Below are positions 13,501 to 25,033 of a stretch of DNA of 64,000 bases, piece by piece. The stretch lies in contig NC_064035.1 of the NCBI RefSeq assembly GCF_932526225.1, positions 11,023,296 through 11,087,295 of the forward strand, written 5' to 3'. Position numbers and translations under genes: made by a program. Every line of letters starts with the position of its first letter. Position 1 is the first letter of the stretch. A model generated the notes under the pieces. That model did not search any database. It was not told the DNA's origin and saw only the letters and a program-made list of their open reading frames with translations. Origin of the DNA: Nematostella vectensis. Its lineage: Eukaryota; Cnidaria; Anthozoa; Actiniaria; Edwardsiidae.

Positions 13501-14064
13501 GATCGGTGATATAGAATGCGCCAACATCCGAACATGCCCTCGCAATAGCCTTTGCCAGTCCCGACTCGCCGACTGAATTAAAAGTTAACGCCTAAGATTA
13601 ATTGTTGGCGCCTAAGATTAATTGTTTGGAGTAAGATTTAATTTTCTCTTGCTTTGCAAAAAGGTCTCTAAATCTTCTTGTCGCAAGCACACTCGTGAAT
13701 ACAGTGTCCTCCATTAAAGCTTAAAGCGGCTAGCCTCGGGAATTTGTTGACCGCTCATTAGAAGTTTCCGTTTCTTATTTAGCCAAAAAAGTGCCAAAAT
13801 AGGGCTCCACTATATCAAAAATAATAGAGTCATTTGAGGAAAATCTGGCACTAGAGGTGAAATACAAAGGAAAGTTTTCAAACTGGACCAAGTTTACGGT
13901 AAGTACGAGAGAGAAATTTTGGGCTGGGAATTTTGGCCTTTTTTATGTACGAGTTGTTATACGATTTCCAACTAAGATGGGTGAGTCGCACAAATAGCAT
14001 AGGTCAATACATTTATCTCACCTTGCAAAAATTTGGATATATTGATTATCGGCACAGAGGACAT
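10526..14064 (-). CDS. 2OG-Fe(II) dioxygenase, isopenicillin-N-synthase-like, gene 1 (complete, five exons)
   Basis: Five minus-strand exons join in phase: 14064-14022 (ATG, MSSVPIINIS), 13572-13372, 12038-11849, 11588-11332 and 10830-10526 (stop TAA). The protein has 331 residues. Exons 1-2 form the DIOX_N region (DVGAFYITDHGIS, about residues 26-38). The jelly-roll core carries the iron ligands H197 and D199 (GPHTDYEA) and distal H254 (APVHRVKN), with the co-substrate pair R264/S266 (SRYS). All key residues are intact and splice sites are consensus. Family knowledge: these enzymes oxidise small molecules using 2-oxoglutarate or O2 with Fe(II). The substrate is unknown, and the IPNS resemblance does not imply beta-lactam synthesis. 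Exons 1 and 2 lie in frames that other open frames overlap, so ORF lists miss them. Gene 2 is the D1 paralogue. Confidence 0.9.
12394..12520. repeat. Poly-G tracts upstream of dioxygenase exon 3
   Basis: Several runs of 7 to 14 G in about 130 bp, inside dioxygenase gene 1 intron 2. The equivalent stretch in the paralogue is at about 20040-20150, with different run lengths. Confidence 0.8.
12861..13146. mobile_element. Internally deleted pogo-like element remnant
   Basis: Shares its right end with the larger element at 20654-24000. It has the same subterminal ATCGTAAAAT/TTTTACGAT repeats and ends GGTTCCACTG|TA. A 21-G run directly follows at 13181-13201. It sits in intron 2 of dioxygenase gene 1. 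Confidence 0.5.
13577..13810. repeat. Intronic segment inverted relative to its paralogues
   Basis: This ~235-bp stretch of dioxygenase gene 1 intron 1 is the reverse complement of 24470-24690 in gene 2 (and of 44400-44620). For example, GTGCCAAAATAGGGCTC here is GAGCCCTATTTTGGCAC there. The flanking exons and the rest of the intron keep the same orientation. The motif CTAAGATTAATTGTT occurs twice at one edge. Confidence 0.75.
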
Positions 14065-15007
14065 CTTGACTAACTAGGCTGGTAAAGCAACTTGTCCTGG
14101 GTTAAAAGCAGAGAAATTGGCGGTAAGTCTTTTTAGAGGTCGTGACCGTGTTAGATTTCCTTGTCTAGCGTGATTGGTACACTAAACAAAAATGCTTTCA
14201 GTCGTTCTGTTAACCTAAATTAACGTTTACCAGTATAAAATATATATGTATTTAAAATAATATTTTCGTTACTTTGCGTTATGCCGCGTAACAGTTAACA
14301 CTTAATACGCCTGAATTTTATGCGACGTTTAAGGCGGTCTTTAAACTAGGCCTAATAGAAACCAAGTACCATTATACTAGCGTTCTTTGTACTGATAAGA
14401 TCGTGCATTTTTGGACTCTTGTGACGTTATGCAATGCCTTACTTATACTTACACTAAGCCCACGCCCAACACAAAACCACTCACTAGATTTTGCTGTTGT
14501 AATATGTAGAAAAATGGAAAAAAATGTACTGCGACGGACTAACATTTCGCCTGCTTATAACTACAGGCTTAAGCGTTATGAGGTCATCCTATTTGCTTAC
14601 GCTATTAGCTAACTATTACTGTGTACCATAAAATACAAAAATATCAACCATAAACTGCTAAAATAGCACAAGTCAATTCTTCAGGAACAAAACTTTGACA
14701 TTCTTGATACGTTATTGGTAGGAGCTAGGATCATGAGCTAGTTTTACCTTAGAACAGAAGGAGTCAGCCCTGTGCTTGTGATGATGTTTTTTCTTGCGGT
14801 AGCATTTTGCTCTCTTATGAGTAGGGTCACCAAGTACTCGATAAGTACGCGGGGCATCCAAGTGGGAAACACGATACCATGAACAAAAACAGAGGAAAAC
14901 GTGAAAAAAGCACCTATTTTTGTATTTTGCCAGACAATCTAAAGAATGGTATAGATTGGAAATATATGCTTTGTTCATAGTATAACATATTTGAGCGGGG
15001 CTTTTAG
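14065..15007. other. Upstream region of dioxygenase gene 1 (no gene seen), with empty transposon target
   Basis: No supported gene. The 10-bp sequence TCGTTCTGTT at 14202-14211 is the unoccupied counterpart of the site that holds the 5-kb transposon in the other two copies. Small frames at 14403-14612 and 14712-15014 recur in the D2 copies but shift frame by small indels and lack coding support. Confidence 0.7.
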
Positions 15008-15043
15008 GTACCACTTCGAGCTTGCCCTAGCTCGAAGTGGTAC
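15008..15043. repeat. Short perfect hairpin
   Basis: A 15-bp stem GTACCACTTCGAGCT with a 6-base loop and its perfect complement. Diverged copies with one stem mismatch occur at 31020-31055 and 50998-51033. Function unknown; it may be the end of a decayed inverted-repeat element. Confidence 0.8.
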
Positions 15044-15236
15044 TTAACCTTTTTTTATAAGAGATCGATATTGCACGCGAGGCATTCAAGTGAAAAACAC
15101 GAAATAACGAAAAAAAAAAAACAGGAAAAAAACGTAAAAAATACCCAATGTTATATCTTACGGGAAAGTAAAACTCAACAAAGTTGCGTCTGAATATGTA
15201 TACTGTAACTGATTTGTGCGCGCGGGGGAGGATGGG

Positions 15237-15324
15237 TAGTCTCCTGCGCAGCCGTACTTAGTGTCAGTCTCGTTCGTGGTGAGGGATTCGAGACTGACAC
15301 TATGGACGGCTGCGTAGGAGACTA
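15237..15324. mobile_element. Foldback MITE, TAGTCTCC family (copy 1)
   Basis: 88-bp inverted repeat with ends TAGTCTCCT/AGGAGACTA and a ~35-bp stem around a loop near TTCGTGGTGAGGGATTC. A poly-G run (15329-15345) abuts it. Copies are at 31254-31341 and 51230-51317, and a diverged family member is at 38209-38306. Confidence 0.8.
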
Positions 15325-15363
15325 GAGGAGGGGGGGGGGGGGGGGTTCGTTCACCCATTTGGC

Positions 15364-15889
15364 GGATCGTTTTCTCTTAGGTACTCTTCTCGACCGCATG
15401 GCGCATGGGCGTAGAAATCAAAAGGCGTTCTCCATTAAAAACAAGTCCATCACGCACACTTAGTTCGTCTCTGTAGCTATGATACGGTGCCACTAAGGCT
15501 GGTAACTCTTCTATTTACTCTGAGCAGCCACTCTGTATGACATCCTTCAACTGCTACAAGTAGTCATCTTGAGTGTAGGTGTCTCGATCTCTCGTCCTCT
15601 GTTATCGGCAGTTTACAGCATTTATCCGTTCAAATAATCCCTGAGTGTTCTGAGTTGTTGGTAGAAATTCCCTACTCAGCGTATAAGCGAGGTACATTTC
15701 TGGTCCAGACTTGTTCTTTATGTGTACAGCTCACTTTTGCGCTTCCAGAAATATCCCCTGGAGCCGTTTTGGTGCAGTTCTCAAAGGCTTGATCACGATC
15801 GCGGCTAGAGGCTTGTGGTCTGTCTCTACCTTCACTAGTCGACCATACAATAAGTGAGTGTTATACGGCAAGCATTTCCTTTTCGATCT
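15364..15889 (-). pseudogene. Ty3-type retrotransposon pol remnant (RNase H to integrase start), D1 unit 1
   Basis: Minus-strand translation gives YGRLVKVETDHKPL followed by KPLRTAPKRLQG, the RNase H core of Ty3/gypsy elements (the D of ETDHKP is catalytic). After a gap come YRDELSVRDGLVF and RLLIPTPMRHAV, typical of the linker before the integrase zinc finger. The frame is broken, so this is dead. Here the ETDHKP segment is single copy, unlike the D2 copies. The duplication junction cuts the element near 15889. Confidence 0.75.
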
Positions 15890-15893
15890 CGAT

Positions 15894-16735
15894 ATTGTAG
15901 GATTGTTGTAAGGGGATTGAATAGGGGGTGGAATGGGGGGAGGAATGGGGGGAGGAATGAGATGCGTACGGGGGGTCTTGTCATGGGGGAAGGAATGGGA
16001 TTGAATAGGGGGTCTCATGACGGTGGAAGGAAAGGGATGTATACGGGGTTCATTTGTCCTAGGGGAAGAAAGGGGATGTAAATAGGGGGTCTTGTTGTCA
16101 TGTGTGAAGGAAGGGATTGAATAGGGGGACTTGTTGTCACGTGTAAAGGAAGGGATTGAGTAGGGGGTCTTGTTGTCATGTGTGAAGGAAGGGATTGAAT
16201 AGGGGGTCTTGTTGTCATGTGTAAAGGAAGGGATTGAATAGGGGGTCTTGTTGTCATGTGTAAAGGAAGGGTCTATTTGTGATGGTGGTAGGAAAGGGGA
16301 TGTGAATAGGGTGTCTAGTTGTGACGGGAGAAGAAAGGGGATGTGAATAGGGGGTCTAGTTGTGATGGGGGAAGAAAGGAGCTGTGTAAAGGGGGTTTAG
16401 TTGTCGTAAAGGAAAAGAAAGGGGATGTGAATAGGGGGTCTAGTTGTGATGGGGGAAGAAAGGGGATGCGAATAGGGGGTCTAGTTGTGATGGGGGAAGA
16501 AAGGGGATGTGAATAGGGTGTCTAGTTGTGATGGGGGAAGAAAGGGGATGTGTACAGGGAGTTTAGTTGTCGTAGGAGAAAAAAGGGGATGCGAATAGGG
16601 TGTCTAGTTGTGATGGGGGAAGAAAGGGGATGTGAATAGGGGGTTAAGTTGTCGTAGAAGAAGAAAGGGATGCGAATAGGGGGTCTCACAGTTGTGATTG
16701 GGGGAGGAAGGGGATTTGTACAGGGGGTCTAGATT
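15894..16735. repeat. Minisatellite M', second copy of the 39-41 bp array
   Basis: Same units as at 7850-9050 but about 360 bp shorter, with a different order of subtypes. It marks the start of D1 unit 2. Confidence 0.92.
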
Positions 16736-17002
16736 ATAATCTTCAGTTTTGCGCACCTTTTTTTATTTAAACTTATTTTGCGTTTGCCCCAAACTAAGGG
16801 GGGCTTACGCTAATTTCTATATATAATTACAAGAAGTGCAGTGCGTGTTATAGGTGCAGCTGTGGGGACCTAATCGCTTGATATAAAACGCTTAGTACTT
16901 CTGATGAATAGTTGAGTATTTTATAACCTCCTTTTAATAATTGGCCATTCGCATCAATGGGCAAATCAGATAACAGAAATAAGGACATTTACGTTTTGTG
17001 TG

Positions 17003-17218
17003 TCAGACAGTCCCGACTGCTGTTAACCGTTTGAGCAGGAGGTTTTGCCTGAGGGCAACATACTTTGGGCAGTGAAGGACGCAATGAGTAGGAGACTCGC
17101 AAAAAAAACCGCACGAACAAGCAGGCGAGAACTTGACACCTATTTTGAATACATAAAAATTAAGGGCACAGGCACCAAGGCGGATGCGTGAAAGACTTAG
17201 AAAAGAAAACCCATCCAT
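17003..17218 (-). pseudogene. Non-LTR retrotransposon RT tail fragment, second copy
   Basis: D1 copy of 9323-9538 with a few substitutions. The CSCG...HCVLHCPKY cluster is kept. It is a passenger of the duplication. Confidence 0.6.
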
Positions 17219-17739
17219 AGAAATGTCAAACGGTCTAAAATACAGTAATCTTGAATATTATTGCATTCTGAATTCTTTTGTTTTTAACTACCTAGCCCGT
17301 TTGACTGCCTAGATGAGATGTATAAACTGTCCCTTAATTGCGTAGTCGAAGGAAAGAAAGACTGTCTAAAGCATTCTGTTCTTATTGAAAATAATTAAAT
17401 ATTTTGCGCCGATCTGAGTGAACCCTGCGATCGTTAAAATCTCGCGTTAATTTGCTTTGTATCTTTGAAAGGAAAGTAAAATTTATGTCCGTGACATCGG
17501 AAGGCGGCTTGTAACAGATTCCATTTTGCACAGAAAATGAATTAATTTTCGTTTTAATAAAATCCGTTTCAATAGTAGTATCAGTCGATTAATCTCTTAG
17601 GACCCGCCTGCGTTTAACAGACAAATTGCGAAGACAGTAAACAGCCACGCCCCCGTATCGTGTCCAAACGAATAGATGGATAATACCTTGGAATTGATAT
17701 GCTATCATTTTGAACGGAGCTGTTAAACTATGTTTCTGA

Positions 17740-17880
17740 GGCTAAGTTCAAACGTCGTATTATCCATGAGCCGTATTCCATGCAAATGCATGCAAATGAA
17801 TCGAGTCGATTGTTTTATCTTCATTTGCATGCATTTGCATTGAATACGGCTCATGGATAATACGACGTTTGAACTTAGCC
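17740..17880. mobile_element. Foldback MITE, Harbinger-like (copy 2)
   Basis: D1 copy of the palindrome at 10061-10201, again flanked by TGA (17737-17739 and 17881-17883). Its arms match each other better here (CTCATGG against CCATGAG) than in copy 1. Confidence 0.8.
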
Positions 17881-18164
17881 TGAAACGCCAAAAATGCGAA
17901 AGTTTTGATTAAGAAACAAGGAGGCAATTTCATCGATTTTGTGAGCCATGTCTTGCGCACCTTTGCGTGACCAAATAATAGGTTGGAATCCCTTGGGCCG
18001 GGGTTTGGTGCACAACAGAACTGGTAAAAAAAAAACACACACAGAAAAGTTGACATATGCATGACGCCTAAGAACAAAGATAAAAAGAAAGTCAATTTAA
18101 CCTGCGCAAATTTATAAAAGATCGATAATTAAAAAGCCCTATAGCTGCCCTGTAAGTGACTCGA

Positions 18165-21100
18165 TCACTTCCCATTGAGCACTTGCCATGTCATTAACTT
18201 ATCAGCATTTTCTTCCCTAGCTTGGTTCCCTTTGCCGAAGGATTGCGCGTAACGCATTTGCAGATTGTATCCATAATGAAATGGCATCGCCGTAGCGTTT
18301 CCCCTCGTAGGCTTGTATTCCCGATTCCGTATTTTCGGAACGTCAAGAGGCTGGATTACAGCGTTGATGTTTGGTTGGAAGAAGTAGGAGATTGAGTAGC
18401 GGCTGTGTTGTGGCGAGTTCTTTACTCGGTGAACTGGAGCTCGGTAGAGTCCGTTTGTCAAGCACTCGAGTGCATCACCCAGCAACACTACCAGGGTACC
18501 TAAAGGCAAATCAGTCAATGTATCTATAAGTCTTTAGCGGAACCTCTATAAAACGTTCAAGGGCACCTAATAATATGCCGACAATGTATCCATACCGTCA
18601 ATGATCTAATAACAAATGTTTATTGAGCGCCCTTTCTAACAAACGCCCCCTTTATTCAGTCGTCCTTGGTTGGGCTGCACTCCTCTATTGCAGCTTACAG
18701 TGTAATTGGTGGGATATCTACCGTTTTGTTTTTAGAGAACGGCGACCTCCAGCCCGGGCGTAGTAGACAGTCATGCATTTTATGCTTACTTGTATATACC
18801 CTTGTTTGGCAGATACATTACCCATTTGGTAGCTTCTCGGATGGGGGTACATTGAGGATAGCATTGTATCACTTACCTTGTATACGGGTGGGATATTAAC
18901 CAGAACCTCATTAGTTTCTATGAAGCATTCTTACCCATTGTGGGGTGGTTGACGTTATATTTCTTACTACCTTGTATTGGTGGGACATCGACCCATTCCC
19001 CTTGCTTGGTCTGCACCTGAAGCCCCCCGACCGGATCCTGGTGCAAGATGGTGACGGCCTCGTAGTCAGTGTGTGGCCCTATCCCCCACCCCGTGGGGAC
19101 ATGTTTGTCAGTGCACACAGCAGGGTAGTGCCACAAGGTGAGGTTGTAGAATGGGGGGTCGAATATCTGGCGTATAAGATCCTCTGGGACCTCGAGTTCC
19201 TGCATGATCGACTGCGTCATTACCTTTCTGTGAGATATTGATTGAGAAAGTGTATGAACATTTTGCTGGCACGATGTCATTCGACGTATTTCTGTTTGGG
19301 GAGGATGAAGAGCCCCAACATTTTACTACTGAACGGCGAGCTCTCTCATAAGTCATCCATATGCCGGTGCTGTTACGTTTGGCCACAAAATGGTGTGCAA
19401 AATGGACGGTTTCAAACTATTTCCTTATTCTTTATAAGAAGCCCTTGGTGTTTTATTCTACGGAGCACATGGATATCTTAGTTGCTCACCCCAAGTTTGT
19501 CATTGCTGTGGTATAATCGTTCAGAGCGCTACAAAATCCTGGAACCAGCCTCTCACTGGGCCATGTGTTTGGAGCCACCATGGGAACACCAGCTTGTAAA
19601 TCCTTGTCGTCTGGGGACGCGTCAGGGCCAAGAAAGAAACCTTCTTTGATGTCAGGAAGACCCGCTGTCTTTTCCGCCCCTAAAACCATATATCGACCAC
19701 ATGTGAAAGACATGTCCACTGACTTTAGGAACATGGGCGGATAAATTCATAATCAAAACTACGTGCATTCATCAATATAAACTGTTTATCCAGGTTGTTG
19801 AAGTTTTTTCCGTAAACTCGCGCCTGTTTATGTTCGTTATAGTAGAAATAAAGTTTACGGTTAGATTCCTTTCTTGAATCTAGTTTTGCTTTCAGCGCTA
19901 AGTGCGGAAATATTATTCTAGGTCACGCCCTCCAAGCCTTTGTCGTCCCTCCAGGAATGGAGGGAGGGGTTGTGTCCCCAAAACACTGGCCATTCCTCCA
20001 TCTAAAATCACATACATTTTCCAAATAGCCGAGGGAGGATAGGGGAGGTCGGTTCCCACATGGGGGGGGGGGGGGGGGGGCTAAACAAGTTTAGGGTACG
20101 TCGATGGGGGGGGGGTCATAAAAGTTTCAATGTGGTTAAAGAAGGGGGAGGGTCAAAAAAGCTTCACCCTTAAAAGTAGGAACTTTTTTTATTTATTATT
20201 ATCGAAATGAGTAATCAAAATTCAAGAAAAGCTGTTTATTCCTCGGTAGTAGTTCATTTAAGCTTGACCTATAGGATCAATAAAAAACAATAAACTGAAA
20301 TATATACATTTGTAAAATGTACTAGGAATCTAGTATGGCAGGTTATTAATGTGTAAAAAAGTCTGACTCGGAAACCTTTGCTTTGGACACCCCCGGGAAT
20401 ACCAGATCTGGGAGATCTATCAGACAAAGGGCACAGGACGATTTTTTCTTTTATTAGGACAGTCCCATGCGGTAAGATATTAAATTGTCCTGCGTGATAT
20501 GGACTAGTGATATGGCATGCAAATATTAAAGGTATAGATACATATTCTTTACTGTTTCAAAACGCCACAAGGCCACATATTTGACAATAAGGAATATTAT
20601 TTCTTGGTTGTTTTTATTGCATGATTTGTTTATATGTATCACATTTCGTATAACAGTGGAACCTGGATTTTACGATACTGGATTTTACGAAAATACAGTG
20701 ATGAGAAATTACCACGATCTTACGATATTGGATACAACGATATTCTCGATTTTACGATACAAATCTGTTCTCCCAAGTGTCATTTGGACCTCGATACAAC
20801 GATATTACTTATTCTGTCTATCAACAAAGATAGAAAAACAAAACTCAAGACACCACACACGTACAGTGCAGTTAATAGCGGAGCTATGCGCGGCCGCAGG
20901 CCGCGCGCGTAGCCCCATAGGCATAGAAATATGGTATAGGTATGCGACTTGGTTTTTGTGGTTATCGCGCGGGTACCCTGTGGTGTCACTCGCCAGCCAG
21001 CCAGCCAGCCAGTCAGCCAGCCGCGCGACTCCCAGGCCCCACTCGGCCCCGAAATGGCGACTAAATACAAGCACAGAGCAAGGGAAAAAGTTCTTGTCGA

Positions 21101-24100
21101 TTATGCGATGATTGTTTATTTTGCCTCAAATTTTGTGACTTAAGGATAAAGTCAACTAGAGGAGATCTACTAACATTCATTCACGCCAAGATTTATCTGG
21201 TTTTAGCTAGTAAATTTAAGCAAGTAACAGTTCACATTAAAAAGCGAACAGAACCACGAGAAAGCGACCAAAACAAAAAAACAATGCAAGGTGAGTTTCG
21301 GACGACGATTTGTATTGTCTATTGAGGATATGACAGTTATTGGGCTTTTGTTGTCCTTTTTGTTTGCTTTGAGAATGCGAGTACTTAACTTAGTAATCAA
21401 ATTATTTGAGCATAACAGGTTTTGTTTTGACATTCTTCGTTTTATCTATATTCTTGATTGTGTTGAATAAAATACAATACAACAAAAACTGGAATTCGTC
21501 TTTAATAAGACTTCTTCAGGGCAGATTGATTGTGTTGAGATATTTCATAAAGGCTAACCAATATCGTGTTGCATTTGTCAAATACTGCTAAAGAAGACCG
21601 TTCTTGTATTTATATCCTGTGTTCTTAGTCCTAAGAAGATACATATCCTTAGAAGATACAGCAACTTTTTCAACTTACAAGAGAAATTTTCCTTACCGAG
21701 GATAAAAAAACCCTATTTCCAATAAGTATTGTTGTTATTGTCTGCATCTTGCATCTCATGTGTTTATTTTTTTTCAAATAGTTGTGGAAAATTAGTTAGA
21801 TCATAAATGGCTTGATAAAAAGATTGTTTTGAAATGGAAGACATGAGAATTAAAAATCATGTCTTGAAGAGAACAGTAGGATGTTCTTATTCACTAGTCA
21901 TTTGATACCCCCACACCCATGGTCCCAGGGAAGGGTGGGGGATTAAACTTTAATAAAAGCCTGTTTCCAAGTTAAGAGTCAAAAACAGTCAATACCACCA
22001 CCCCTCTTGACATATTCTGGTTAAAAAGTGGTCTAAAACCCCACATTAACCCCTGACTTCTGCGGGACCATAATGGAGGGGGCGCAAATGACTAGTTCAT
22101 TACTATGTGATTCAGCAGTACACACTCATAGGTTTTTTTTAGAACAAGATACTTATATAACATAAAACTAAAAACAAACTTTTGCTTTTTAAATAATAAC
22201 TCTGTAAAGAAAACAGTTTTCTATCAACCTAAAGATAATGGGAAAGGGGATATTTTAGAAAAGTACTGAATATAATTATCACATTATTGTTATTATATTT
22301 TCTTTTCAAACATTTAAGGAAGAGTCATATTTCTTCCTTTTTCTTCTCCCTGTTGACTATTTTTATGCAATTGATGCTCTTTGCTATTTCCCCTCTACAC
22401 CAAAAATAAATTAATGAACAGATTTGATTTTTAAATTAGAAATTTTCATTTATTACTTTCACTTATATTTTCTTTTTAGGATTTTATTTCCAAGTCTCTT
22501 GCCCATTACATTTATTTTAGATGTTTAGATTTATTTCATTGAATAGTTAGATCCAGGGTTTCTCAAAACACCAAAATATAATGCATTACTAGATGTATAT
22601 TTGTAGATATTAATCCCCATGGGGATGGAAAATCACCACTTAAAATGGTACATTAAATCTTCAGCATTGCATCTTATCTAAAATTGTGTCTGACACTATA
22701 TTCCATCTTTGAAATCCTGTTTCATCCATTGTTCTTCGCAAGAACAAAGCTTGTCAGAATGTAGCTTTACAAATGTACATTAATGGAACTTTTATTAAGG
22801 GGAAGGTTTTTTTTTAGGGCAAGATACTTAAACTTTATAACACTAGCAACAATCTTGTTCTTTTTCAATAATAGAATTCTGTTCACATAGCTTGGATAGC
22901 AAAGACATGGCCTCTTTAGAGGCCTGTGGTGGTGAAAGGGTTAAGATAATGGGAAAGGGGAAATGTCAAGAAATGCTCAATCAAATTATTTTCATTACTG
23001 TTATATTTTTTTCACCAAACCTTTCAAGTTGAGTCAATTCACTTTATATCTCCTCTCCCGTCAATTATTTTTTAGTCAATTGATATTCTTTGCTTCCTCT
23101 CTACCCCAAACATAGATCAATGAACGGGTTTGGTTTGAAATTAGAAGTTAGCATTTTCAATCTGTTTTTTCTTCATTGCATTCATTTGGGAGTAGGCCAC
23201 CAACAACAAGGCCACTATATGGTAAAGTGGGGTGCACCAATATGTAATGCATGAAAGGAGATATATTTTTGGATTTTAATTTCCAGACATTTTTCTGAAT
23301 ATTCGGTCCAATGAAGGAGAGAATCGCCACTAAATCAATACATAAAAATTACAGTATGCCATCTAAACAGTCTAAATATATTATTTTGAATCTTTGGAAT
23401 GCTGTTACATCCATGACATTTTCTGCACAAGGCCAAAGCTTGTGGGAGTATTGTTTTAATTAAAAAAAAGATATTCATAATGGAACTTCTATGATGGGAC
23501 ATAAGAATTTACCATTAGACTCTTGACAACTTTGACAGCCATATCCACACCAGGAATTGTGTTTGTTAACTTTGATGTACTGCATAATTTAAATTATTGA
23601 ATAAGGCCTGGATCCATTTGGTTGGTACGATAAATAAATCTCAGTAGAGAGCAGGATCCTAGATCCCCCAATAATACCTTTGTTCAGTCAACACAAAAGG
23701 TGTTTATGCTGGCTCCGCTTTTAGGCAGTGCCTAAATCTATATATTAGATTTTCTTGACTTGACAGATCTTGTTAGATGCAGATTACAGTTTACAGAGAG
23801 TAACTGTACAGTCTTACACAGAGTACAGTTACAATATTACTATTATGTAAAAGCTGATCATTAACCCGACCTCGCTACAACGATATTTTCAATGAATTTT
23901 CCTTCATATCGTAAAATCTAGGACCTCTTTCTAACGATACCTCGATTTTACGATACATTTTCTTTCTACCGAGACATATCGTAAAATCCAGGTTTCACTG
24001 TATTAATGTAGTTTTATGGATTGTTAAAGAGAAGGAGGGGGGAATCAAACAAGTTTTTAGGTTTCCCCTGGGGGGTCAACAAAGTTTTGATGTTGACAAA

Positions 24101-25033
24101 GGGTGGGGGGTTGTACAGAAAACTCAAGTGAAGTGCCGCTGAATACCGACCAACACCCCCCCCCCCACCCCACCCCTCGGCCATAAATAATGAACACTTC
24201 TTTTTATCTATGGTTAGGTACTGTTTTTAAGATGTATAACTCACCTTTTTCAAAGTATCCTCTGAACGCTTTGCTTTTATTGAACGACAGCTCCTGTTTG
24301 TCTTGAAGTGGTAACTTGAAGAACTGTTGTGCTTTTGTTTCAAGTGTAGTGATAGTGCTGTCGGAGATTCCATGATCGGTGATATAGAATGCGCCAACAT
24401 TCGAACATGCCCTCGCAATAGCCTTCGCCAGTCCCGACTCGCCGACTGAATGAAAAGTAAACGCCTGTTTGTGAAGGGTTAAATGTAGTAGAGCCCTATT
24501 TTGGCACTTTTTCGGTTAAATAAGAAACGGAAACTTCTAATGAGCGGTCAACCAAGTCCCGTGGCCAGCCGAGGACACTGTATTCACGAGTGTGCTTGCG
24601 ACAAGAAGATTTAGAGACCTTTTTGCAAAGCAAAAGAAAATGAAATCTTACTCCAAATAATTAATCTTAGGGGCCAACAATTAATCTTAGTCTATAGATA
24701 TTCCTATAATATTAAGATATTAAATAATAGAGTCATTTGAGGAAAATCTGGCACTAGAGGTGAAATACAAGGAAAGTTTTCAAACTGGACCAAGTTTACA
24801 GTAAGTACGAGAGAGAAATTTTGGACTGTTGTATGTGACCGTTAAATAGTGGGTGACCGCTTAATTGAGGTTCGACTGTATATTTTTTGTTGTTGTTGTT
24901 TTGGCCTTTTTTATGTGCGAGTTGTTGTACGATTTCCAAACTATGATGAGTGAGTCGCACAAATAGCATAGATCAATACATTTTTCTCACCTTGCAACAA
25001 TCTGGATATATTGATTATCGGCACAGAGGACAT
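18165..25033 (-). CDS. 2OG-Fe(II) dioxygenase, IPNS-like, gene 2 (five exons, enlarged intron)
   Basis: Exons 25033-24991 (ATG), 24445-24245, 19679-19490, 19227-18971 and 18499-18165 join in phase to 341 residues. The fold, the iron ligands (HTD and distal H of APVHRVKN) and the SRYS pair match gene 1. Intron 2 is 4.6 kb against 1.3 kb in gene 1, owing to pogo-like and repeat sequence. Loss of four bases (TAAT) at the old stop removes the TAA and adds LMTWQVLNGK before a new stop. A 5-kb transposon begins 147 bp upstream of the start codon, so the ancestral promoter is probably displaced. All exons are open, so it could still be expressed. D2 copied only exons 1-2 of this gene. Confidence 0.85.
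20985..21025. repeat. CAGC microsatellite
   Basis: About eight CCAG/CCAGT units. The overlapping open frames (20581-21111 on +, 20780-21074 on -) are in TE-like sequence and show no recognised domain. Confidence 0.8.
22130..23500. repeat. Diverged ~690-bp direct repeat
   Basis: Two tandem copies (about 22130-22800 and 22815-23500) share CAAGATACTTA, GATAATGGGAAAGGGG, CTACACCAAA/CTACCCCAAA and AAAGCTTGT. There is no coding content. Both are repeated again at about 42150-43510 by D2. Confidence 0.65.

Larger units (their letters stand above)
7850..15889. repeat. Segmental tandem duplication D1, unit 1
   Basis: Sequence from 7850 matches sequence from 15894 (offset 8044) through the minisatellite, retrotransposon tail and dioxygenase 3' exons. 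It then matches 23751-25180 and 30197-32191 for dioxygenase exons 1-2 and the Ty3 remnant. Homology to unit 2 ends inside the Ty3 remnant near 15889, where the second minisatellite begins. This is the expected junction of a head-to-tail duplication. Confidence 0.85.
20654..24000. mobile_element. Pogo/Tigger-like DNA element or composite, no transposase seen
   Basis: The left end CAGTGGAACCTGGATTTTACG and the right end, read on the minus strand as CAGTGAAACCTGGATTTTACG, match at 23 of 24 bases. Both are followed by repeated TTTTACGATA motifs, as in pogo-type ends. TA follows the right end, but the left flank is AA, so a TA duplication is not clean. No transposase frame was found inside. It fills most of the enlarged intron 2 of dioxygenase gene 2. 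The D2 breakpoint (about 21759) lies inside it. Confidence 0.55.

Noticed and set aside
13354-13545. Minus-strand ORF beginning MRGHVRMLAHSISP (also 24227-24418 and 44159-44350)
   Set aside because: Wrong frame of dioxygenase exon 2. The frame joined to its neighbours by splice phase encodes the DIOX_N domain.
14712-15014. Minus-strand ORF with KKKHHHKHRADSFCSK
   Set aside because: The short stretch is conserved in three copies, but a 6-bp insertion and other indels disrupt the rest, and no family or start could be supported.
17760-18095. Minus-strand ORF MTFFLSLFLG... (also 10171-10422)
   Set aside because: Runs through the palindromic MITE and low-complexity sequence, and the two copies differ by indels.
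20581-21111. 176-residue + ORF with PASQPASQ repeat
   Set aside because: Spans the pogo-like end and a CAGC microsatellite. Composition follows the repeats.
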